Source: Ophiocordyceps camponoti-saundersi (nom. inval.) (Eukaryota; Ascomycota; Sordariomycetes; Hypocreales; Ophiocordycipitaceae). Taken from it: a DNA stretch of 15,233 bases. Shown in pieces: positions 8,722 to 15,233 of the stretch; the first letter of the stretch is position 1, and every line of letters starts with the position of its first letter. The notes under the pieces were generated by a model. The model made no database searches, was not told the DNA's origin, and saw only the letters and a list, made by a program, of their open reading frames with translations. Both the position numbers and the translations under genes were made by a program. Location: contig PDHQ01000578.1 in assembly GCA_003339415.1 (NCBI GenBank), positions 1 through 15,233 on the forward strand. Direction: 5' to 3'.

Positions 8722-9520
8722 TTAGGACTGCAGGGTCTAGAAAGGTTGTTTAATCTCACCTACCTAATTTAATAGATCTAATTAATTAGTATTCGCTTAG
8801 CTAGAGGGGGCTAAAGGACTTAGGAAGGGTCAGATTTGTACTTATAAGAAGGGGTCGATTTCCTACCCTTAGCAAGAAGACCTAAGGCAGCCGTGAGCCC
8901 TTCTATATAAAGTTAGTCGCCGTGAGCGCATTCGGACCTAGCAAGGTAAGGCTACCTGCTACGGATTCCTTCCTCCCTTAGCCCCTTTAATTCTACGTCT
9001 TTTAAATTTCTAGGAATTATACGGAATTACCCCTTTATCCCTTTTTCCCTTTTTCTTCTTCTTTTTCCTTTCTTTAGGAGTGTCCTTTTAACCCCGCTAA
9101 ACTAGCTTAGTCACGTAAGTGCCTGCCAGGTTTATCCTTAATAGTAAGCTTCGTCTATAATTACTCTTTAGCCCGACCACTTTTATAGTAAGAGAAATCC
9201 TAAATTATTCTATAGCTTTTTCTCGAAGGATCTATAGTTATACTAGGAAGCTTATTTATAAACTTATTACTTAGATAGCTTTAAAGTAACTCCTTAAATC
9301 TTATAATACTATTATAAGTTCTTATCGTTAGATTCTATCTATAAAATATCTTTATAAAATATACTATAACCTAATTTTCTATTATAAGCTATTAGGTATA
9401 TAGTCTTACTTATTATAGCGTTTAACCTTATAGGAAATTTACTCGAGTAATATTTCTATATCTCTAAGATTTAGCTAAATACTACGCCGGCATTTAGTAC
9501 TAATACTAAGGTTATAGAAA
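8722..9520. other. No supportable gene; polypyrimidine tract at 9031-9075
   Basis: The left part keeps more CA/TG than its surroundings and is GC-richer. Bases 9031-9075 are almost pure pyrimidine on the plus strand, ending CTTTCTTTAG, which looks like a 3' splice site or a CT-rich promoter tract if a plus gene existed. Read on the minus strand it gives a Lys-rich stretch. From 9080 to 9520 the DNA is again strongly RIP-mutated, with several frames about equally open. Confidence 0.5.
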
Positions 9521-9905
9521 CCTATTAACTGCTCCTCTTATAAACTATAGGATAAGCTAGGTAACTGCCCTTCTTCTCCCCTAGGGTTAAACTCGCTAAC
9601 TGCTTTTCTTTCTCTTAGGCATAAACTCGTTCTCGTTTACTACTCTTCTTATCCCTAAAGGGATAAACTTATTCACTCTATTCTTATTCCCTAAGAGATA
9701 AACCCTTTTACTTATAAACCCGTTCACTCCTCTTCCTATCCCCTATCGGATAAACCTATTTACTTATAAACTTACCTACTCCTCTTCTTATTCCCTAAGC
9801 TATAAACCTATTTATTACTATTCTTATTCCCTAAGAGATAAACTCCCTAACTGCTCTTATCCTCTCCGGGATAAACCTATTTACTATACTCCTTATCCCC
9901 TAAGG
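9521..9905. repeat. Second, decayed array of the 36-bp minisatellite
   Basis: About ten degenerate units, same orientation as the main array, recognisable from TTATTCCCTAAGAGATAAAC, CTATCCCCTATCGGATAAAC, TTAACTGCTC and CTCTTCTTAT pieces. Unit lengths vary through small deletions, and changes include transversions (for example TATCGGATAAA), so this block is older than the arrays at 1-5273. It is separated from them by about 4 kb. Confidence 0.85.
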
Positions 9906-9933
9906 GTTAGGTTAAAAGCGATACCTATATAAA

Positions 9934-9944
9934 CCCCCCCCCCC
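9934..9944. repeat. C11 homopolymer
   Basis: Eleven consecutive C just right of the decayed array. CC is a poor RIP target, so it can survive here. It may also be a site of assembly length error. Confidence 0.9.
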
Positions 9945-9949
9945 TTAAC

Positions 9950-10230
9950 TCTCTATCCTTATAGCGAAAGTAGAATTAGCCCTTAGCCTTTCGGGCTATT
10001 TTATTATTAGCCTCCGCCTTAGCTTTCGTTTCGAGCCTCGACTTCGCTACTATAATCGCCTCCTTTTAGAAGGAATAAACCTCTCTATTTAAATTAGATC
10101 TTCTATTAACTAATAAAATATCTTAAGGTAAGTATCTTAGCGAGATTAAAGCTAACGAACTAGTTATTAGTATAGTACTTTAGCGGGGGAAAAAGGATAC
10201 CTTAAGTAAGCGTAGCAGATACCTAAGGGG
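9950..10230 (-). pseudogene. Unassigned coding relic fragment, Lys/Ala-rich
   Basis: A minus frame reads VNRRSNLNREVYSF, a stop, then KEAIIVAKSRLETKAKAEAN and NKIARKAKG, followed by a stop; 47 of 48 codons are open. The end is helical, charged and coiled-coil-like, as at the C-terminus of some transposases, but no catalytic motif is visible. The upstream part runs into the direct repeat at 10252. Confidence 0.33.
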
Positions 10231-10251
10231 CGTAACTTCTTACGTAATTAA

Positions 10252-10410
10252 AGTCTTTAACTAATATAAGGGGGGATCTCTAGCTATAAGGGGAAGAGCC
10301 GTATAGTAATTCTCTATAGGGAAAATAATAAGGAGTCGGTTCTCTATATAAAGATAAGAGAAAGAAGTAATATAAAGGTAGAAACTATTTAATTAGATAC
10401 TAAAGACTTC
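10252..10410 (+). repeat. Direct repeat, left copy (about 155 bp)
   Basis: Matches 15070-15225 in the same orientation over AGTCTTTAACTA, GGGGATCTCTAGCTATAAGGGG, AATTCTCTATMGGGAAAATAAT and CTATATAAAGATAARAGAAA (quoted in parts), ending in GAACTATTTAATWA. By eye about three quarters of bases agree and differences are mostly transitions. It contains a TATATAAAG box followed by purine-rich sequence, so it resembles a promoter or an LTR-like terminal segment. No clear TG...CA ends survive. Confidence 0.8.
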
Positions 10411-10711
10411 GAAAAGGGTATTTAAATTAGCAATTTATAGTATAAAAGTATAAAGTTTAAAATAAAGTTATAATTCCGTTTAGTAAAGTTTTTACTATAA
10501 GTCCTCTCTAAGACTTAACTTACGATATACGACTTTTATTATAGCTCTAAAGATAAGGTTAAGGGCTAATTACTTACTTAATTTATCCTCTTTCGAGGGA
10601 AACTAATCTATGCTATATACCTAGTAATAGCCCCTATCTTAGCTTAACCACCCTCGTATATTAACCCTCGGCAGCTTTTAGGAAAAGAAGAAAGGGTTTA
10701 GGAACTATTTA
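10411..10711. other. AT-rich stretch with no supportable gene
   Basis: Dense TA, few CA/TG. Contains one copy of the recurring AACTATTTAATTAA motif at 10703-10716 and a purine run near 10680-10695. No frame is clearly preferred. Confidence 0.5.
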
Positions 10712-10864
10712 ATTAAACTTTTCACAAGTTCCTAATAATTCCCTAGCTAAGGTAGGCGCTTGCATTTTTTTCGGCGTCCCTATCTCCGCCGCCAAACTCC
10801 TCCCTAAGCGCGTGCCGTAATAATAAATAATTAGCCCTTTTTCTCGGTAATAACTAACTTTTTC
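10712..10864 (-). pseudogene. Unassigned coding relic fragment
   Basis: A 51-codon minus frame without a stop, including LGRSLAAEIGTPKKMQAPTL and then ARELLGTCEKFN. It retains an ATG, a CAA and a TGT, so it is less RIP-mutated than its neighbours. It lies downstream of the C48 relic on the same strand but in another frame. It may be its frameshifted continuation or the start of a separate gene. Confidence 0.38.
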
Positions 10865-10989
10865 TTATAACTTAAATAAGGTATATATAAGCGCGATAAA
10901 ATAAAGGCGGAAAGGACTCTTCGTAAAGGAAATAATAAAGGAAACTCTAGTTACTTCTCCTTAGGGTCTAACCCTTAGATCTGTTAACT

Positions 10990-13350
10990 CTAGCGTTCGC
11001 GCCGACCGCCCGCTAGTAGCATATCTCTCTTAGGTCCCTTCTCTCGCTCTCGTCGTTACTTAATTAAATAGTTATCGATAGCCTTATCGATCTCGGCCTA
11101 TATACTAGGGTATATAAGCCCCGGGGGCTATAAGCTAATAAAAGAACTAATCTTCGGGATTATTAGGATTATCTTCAGTTCTTAAAGCTAGTCTCTAATA
11201 AGTGCGCGTCCGGTATATATTATAATAGATCTAGCCGTATTAAGTGCGATATACCTTCCTTATTATACACGTCCGTAACTCTTAGTCTAAGTTATATAAT
11301 TCTTATAACGCTTAACCCCTCTAACCTTAAAGCTAAGCGGGTTTAGGTTAATTAGTTCTTAGCCTATACTTATAGCTATAAGTCCTTCGCTAGGCTAGAC
11401 TATAGGGTTCTTGCCTAAGGCAAAATAAGTAAAGCGTATTAATTTTAGCGTTCCTACGTTTTTTTCCTCCCCTTTTCTTTTAAGGGCCGTCTTCTATAAC
11501 GTAGGGTTCTTAATTAAATAGTTGCGCTTCGTTAACTTTTTTATCCTCGCGCTGCGCCTTGGAGAGAAAGCCGGCTATATCGGGGCCGGGTTTAATCCTA
11601 CGGGTATTTTCTTCCCCATAGTAAGTTTCTTAAGCTATAATATGCCCGTTAATTCCTAAGGGATTATTTTCTTTATCTTAGTTATTTCCTCTCTAGTTAT
11701 AGCGTTATTAGGCGCCTTAGTCGCCTTATCTTCCTTCCTCGTATTCTTTATAGCGCTCGTCTCTTATTTAACTCCTTCTAAAGTTAGGGGGTTTTTAGAT
11801 CTAAGAGAAGATAAAAGGCTAGATATCGGAACTATTTAATTATTAGTCGGGCCTTTTATAGTCTTATCCTTAGGAAGGTCCTCGTCGTTTTCCTCCCTAA
11901 CCTCTTCCTCGTCTAGAGCCTTATTATCCCTAGCCCCTTCGCCCTTATTAAAGTCGTTAATATCGATCCCTTATAGTTCTTCCTAATCTCCCTAAGGCTA
12001 TCTTCTAACTCTAGTAGCGCCTAAGTATAGCACTATAATATAGCTTTTTATTATAGAGTTATTAGTAAGGGTCTTAGGCGTGATAGTTCGGTATCTTCTA
12101 AGGATCCGGTAGTAGGGGACGGTGGCCTCGGGGCATAGGCCCCTAAGCGTCGTTAAGCTTACTTCTAGCTTTATTAAGAAATCTTCGCCGCCCTCCTAGT
12201 TCCTTAATTTAAATCTATAACTATTTCCTAAGAAGTTAAACTATTCCGACTTTCGGATACTTAGTTTATTCGCCTTAATAGCATATAGGTTACTAGTTAT
12301 CCGAGCGATTAATTCGTCGTAGTTATTGCCGTCGCTATCCTCAGTTCGTATAGCCTAGTCTCGCAAGAGAATACGGGAATCCGGGGGGGTCTCGAGATCT
12401 TCTTTAAACTATTTAACGCTTAATCCTCGCTTATTCGATAAGCTATTAATATATACGTTAAGTTTAAGACCGATAAAGCTACGGGCCTAGTATTATAGTA
12501 TAGAAAGGGCTAAGTATCCGCATTCGTACTCTCCTTTCTATCGCGTCCTAGGAATAACGATAAAATTAAAGGGGCAGTCCCCCTAAAACTCGCTTAAGAT
12601 ATCTCTCTATACGGCTATTACCTTTTTCGATTAAGGCACTTACCCCGGCTTTATTAAGTCGAAAAAATAGAGTACTCGAGCTTACTAATCCTAAAAGAAG
12701 CTGCCCTAATAATACCTAATATCGGTCCTATCCGCTCTAAAATTAACTATACTACCTAGAAGGGGGTAACTATTTGCTTCCTACTTAAAGTTAAACTTAG
12801 GCACGATATAATAGATTTTCTTCTTAAACGGCACGTTAGTAGTCTTATTTACGGTAATAGGTATCGTAATTACTATAAGAATCGTAAATAGGTGCACTTT
12901 ATCCTAGATTCCCCTATTTAAGATTTTTATTATAGCTCCTAGCTTAAAGCTAGTTACCTATAGTTATCTCTTTACTCTAAAAATAAAACGCCCTATATTA
13001 TCTACGTAGCTACTCTAATCTTAGATATTATTAAACGGGATAACGTTAGCGATCTCCTCGCTAGCTTAAAATATATATAAGTATTTAATCGTATCTATAA
13101 AAAGCTTAACGCGTTCCTTTAGCTAAACTATTCGTCCTATAAACTAAGGGGGCTATTTGCACTCGAGGGTTTACGCGAGCTCGGGAGTTACCGCCGAGAA
13201 AGGGAGATTAGGCGACGTAGGCCCTATCGTTACTCTACTATAAAGTATCGCCGTAATAGTAAACTTATTATTTCGTTCGCTAAAAAATAGCCCTTCTAGT
13301 TTAAAGTCTACTTCCTTACTAAGCTTATAGTCTAGGTTTACTAAATCTAT
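10990..13350 (-). pseudogene. C48 (Ulp1/SENP-like) cysteine protease gene, RIP-inactivated
   Basis: One minus frame runs from about 13350 to about 11000 (some 780 codons), interrupted only by TAA/TAG. A likely start is ATA (former ATG) at 13350, reading -DLVNLDYKLSKEVDF; the first 59 codons have no stop. The protease core lies at codons ~210-280. A TAT-TAG pair (12706-12711) best read as former H-W is followed 17 residues on by D in LYFFD (12658-12660). Forty residues further is TAG (former CAG, Q; 12538-12540), and six after that is C in GEYECGYLALSILQY (12520-12522). The H-17-D-~40-Q-6-C layout matches yeast Ulp1 (H514, D531, Q574, C580). The C-terminal part has an acidic stretch (DEEEVREENDEDLPKD) and a basic one (SPRRSARIKKLTKRN). 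Ulp1 enzymes cleave SUMO; related domains are also carried by some DNA transposons. The 3' end is uncertain. Confidence 0.72.
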
Positions 13351-13686
13351 AATATATTTTAGTTATAATAATAGTGCGCTAAGTATAGCTTAGTTATTAA
13401 ATAAATAGTTAGTTTAAAGGAAAAAGAGGGTACGCGTGGGAAAAGAGGAAAAACGCGTCGCCTTATTTTATTATTATTCGCTACCTTAGTTCTTAGGCTT
13501 ACTACTCTATATTTCGGTTAGTACTACGATATCGCGAAGGGAAGAGCGGGGAGGGCTCCTTCCTAATTAGGAATAAATAGTTATTAGCTCGCTATTTATA
13601 TCGCCCTCGTCCTCTCCCTCTCTTTTTTTTCTTTCTTTACCTACTTAACTTAGACGCGTTAATAGTAATAAGAATCTTTAATCGCG
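13351..13686. promoter_or_regulatory. Divergent intergenic region with CT-rich tracts on both strands
   Basis: Left side: bases 13416-13456 are purine-rich on plus, so CT-rich on minus (CCTCTTTTCCC, CTCTTTTTCC), about 65 bases before the proposed minus start. Right side: bases 13601-13639 are CT-rich on plus (CCTCTCCCTCTCTTTTTTTT), about 50 bases before the proposed plus start, with CTATTTATA near 13592. CT-rich core promoters are common in filamentous fungi. The mirror arrangement supports both flanking relics having been real genes. Confidence 0.5.
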
Positions 13687-14670
13687 ATAGCGCCTAAGTT
13701 AATAGAAAAGGAGATAATCGAGGAGAAAAAGAAACGTCTCCCTAACGTTTATAACCTTATCTTACGTAAGTTAGATGCCGAAGATATAAGCGTCCTATCG
13801 AGCCTAGGCTAGTAAGGCCATATAGCGCTAAAGACTCTTCCTTACCTTAAATATATACGCGTAAGTATTTTAATTAAATAGTTCCGGATATCGAGATTAA
13901 TTTTCTCTACCTAGATTTACGCTTACCTTAAGATTTAGTATAAGGGAGGCGTTAATATTAGGCACTTTAGCGTTCCTATATTTATTAAGATAGCTTTCCG
14001 CGAGAAGGTTTCTTAGGAAGCCCTAGCTTTTATTAAAATAGAAATAGGTACTATATCTCCTCTTAAGTTTTTTCTTTATCACTTTATTAGGGCTAGAGAG
14101 AGAGAGTACTAGGAGAAGACGCTAGGGGAACCCCGAGTTACTTATATCTTAATTAAGATCGCGCACCCGGAGGGCTTTTTCTTTAACTATTTAATCTAAA
14201 GGAAACGCCCTAAATACTATAAAGCTCTTCTTATCTCGATCTTTAGTTAACGTAACCCGAGGTTATATACCTATTACCTGCGATTATAAATAATAACCGT
14301 TACTTATTACGGGGAATATATATTAACGCTATTTTATAAGTGCGTTTTAATATACGGCTAAGGGGGTTATAGTTATTCTAATTATATTTAGAATAGGATT
14401 AGGGCGGCTACCTATAATTAGCGTCGGCACTCCGAGTACGCTTATAGGGCAGAGATTAGTAAGGCCTTATAGATAGTAGGTTACTTTATCGGTAGCTAGG
14501 ATATTTTTACTAACTCCGTCGTATACGAGGACTATTTAAATCCTTAAGTTACGCCTTGCTTAATTAAGGATATACCGAATCCGTTCCTCGACGACGGTCT
14601 AGAGCTTAGAGAGGGTAATAAGTAGCCTAATATTAAGGAGCGGGCTCGAAAGGTCCTAGAATTAGAGTAA
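13687..14670 (+). pseudogene. Unassigned 327-codon gene relic, divergent from the C48 relic
   Basis: The frame starts at ATA (former ATG) reading -APKLIEKEIIEEKKKRLPN and ends at the TAA at 14668-14670 after ARKVLELE. It has about twenty in-frame stops, all TAA or TAG and so explicable as CAA, CAG or TGG; both other plus frames have clearly more over the first 75 codons. Readable parts include LGEPRVTYILIKIAHPEGFF, RRHSEYAYRAEISKAL, NSVVYEDYLNP and IPNPFLDDGLELREGNK. The N-terminus is charged and the middle hydrophobic/aromatic. No known catalytic motif is seen, in particular none of transposase DDE, tyrosine recombinase or reverse transcriptase. It may be the partner gene of a two-gene element. 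Confidence 0.5.
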
Positions 14671-15069
14671 AGTAATTTATTATAGGTATAAGGGTCCGGT
14701 AGAGAAGTTAAAATAAAGAAAAGTTATCGTACCTTCGTTTAAGTATATTATTTAGATTAAAATACCTTCCCCTTCCTCCCCGTAGATATTAAGTAAGAAA
14801 GGTTACGGGTATTTAAAGCTTATATAATAACCGTAGGACGGCTTTAATATAAAGGGCTTTCTCTACTTTAGTAATCTAGGGGAGCTAAACTTTAAGGGTG
14901 GTTTTTTTAGCTTAGTCTAAATATCGAGGAGACCGTCCCTAATAACTGCTTTATTAGTTCGGTTACTAGGAGATATATAACTCCTTAAAACTATTTAATT
15001 AAGGGTTCTAGTGCTTAAAACCTAATTCTTATTTATTTCGGCGTTAAATTCCTCCCTAGCTAAGAGGGT
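14671..15069. other. RIP-mutated stretch, probably 3' flank of the plus relic
   Basis: No frame is clearly preferred. It holds a CT-rich piece (CCTTCCCCTTCCTCCCC near 14766) and one AACTATTTAATTAA motif at 14989-15002. It leads into the right direct repeat. Confidence 0.45.
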
Positions 15070-15225
15070 AGTCTTTAACTAGCATAAGGGGGATCTCTAG
15101 CTATAAGGGGATAAGCTAGATCGAAATTCTCTATCGGGAAAATAATAGGAAGGCGATTTTCTATATAAAGATAAAAGAAATAAGAAAAAAGAAGAGAGAA
15201 CTATTTAATAAAGTATTTAAAACTT
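15070..15225 (+). repeat. Direct repeat, right copy
   Basis: Partner of 10252-10410, 4818 bp to the right. It keeps the CTATATAAAG box and ends in GAACTATTTAATAAAG just before the window ends, so its true right boundary cannot be judged here. The two copies bracket the divergent pair of gene relics. Confidence 0.8.
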
Positions 15226-15233
15226 TAAGAATA

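Larger units (their letters stand above)
10384..15212. repeat. Recurring 14-bp motif AACTATTTAATTAA, both orientations
   Basis: Forward copies (exact or one or two mismatches) at 10384, 10703, 11830, 14185, 14989 and 15199; reverse copies at 11060, 11510 and 13870. I found none between 1 and 10200. Some lie inside the gene relics (in-frame NYLIK on minus at 11060 and 11510, NYLI on plus at 14185); others lie in non-coding DNA and in the direct repeats. Confidence 0.65.

Noticed and set aside
5721..9520. Complete SNF2 gene including the N-lobe
   Set aside because: Only motifs V and VI are recognisable. Apparent Gly-Lys-Thr strings, such as the one near 7180, appear in one of several equally open frames and lack the rest of a Walker A motif.
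10252..15225. LTR retrotransposon bounded by the two direct repeats
   Set aside because: The internal genes are divergent, and no reverse transcriptase, RNase H or integrase motif or primer-binding site is visible; TG...CA ends cannot be seen.
1..15233. tRNA or rRNA genes
   Set aside because: No convincing B-box (GGTTCGANTCC) with cloverleaf pairing was found; GTTCGAATAGG near 8312 lacks partner arms. No rRNA-like blocks seen.

Overview
This window looks like a repeat-dense, AT-rich compartment of a filamentous ascomycete (Pezizomycotina-type) genome. The reason is a very strong mutation signature of repeat-induced point mutation (RIP). CA and TG dinucleotides are almost gone, TA is in large excess, CG is still common, and no normal open gene is left. 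I cannot name the species.

Layout. (1) Bases 1-2940 are an almost pure 36-bp minisatellite of roughly 80 units, built around an 18-bp palindrome; it runs off the left edge. (2) Bases 2941-5273 are a higher-order array. A ~202-bp body followed by 2-6 of the same 36-bp units is repeated seven times. Read on the minus strand, the body is the 3' end of a SNF2-family ATPase gene: helicase motif VI, a C-terminal tail, and a stop in the first 36-bp unit. (3) Bases 5274-5720 hold what appears to be the parental copy of that gene end, still joined to motif V (GEGLNL...DPWW). Its motif VI has been locally amplified into a 31-bp minisatellite at 5409-5594. (4) Bases 5720-9520 are heavily mutated DNA with scattered minus-strand coding traces I cannot assign, a duplicated segment, TA microsatellites and an imperfect hairpin. 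(5) Bases 9521-9905 are a second, decayed array of the same 36-bp family, followed by a C11 run. (6) Bases 10250-15225 hold two divergent gene fossils between two direct repeats of ~155 bp. The minus-strand fossil (about 10990-13350) carries a C48/Ulp1-like cysteine protease domain with recognisable catalytic spacing. The plus-strand fossil (13687-14670, 327 codons) is unassigned. Between them lies a 336-bp gap with CT-rich tracts on both strands, as expected of a shared promoter.

Nothing here is likely to make a working protein. The main interest is structural: a tandem system seeded from a helicase gene end, a RIP-like process that spares C when preceded by G, and a fossil two-gene unit that may be an undescribed mobile element. 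Protein readings treat in-frame TAA/TAG as former CAA/CAG/TGG. They are reconstructions by eye, strong for the SNF2 and C48 domains and weak elsewhere.
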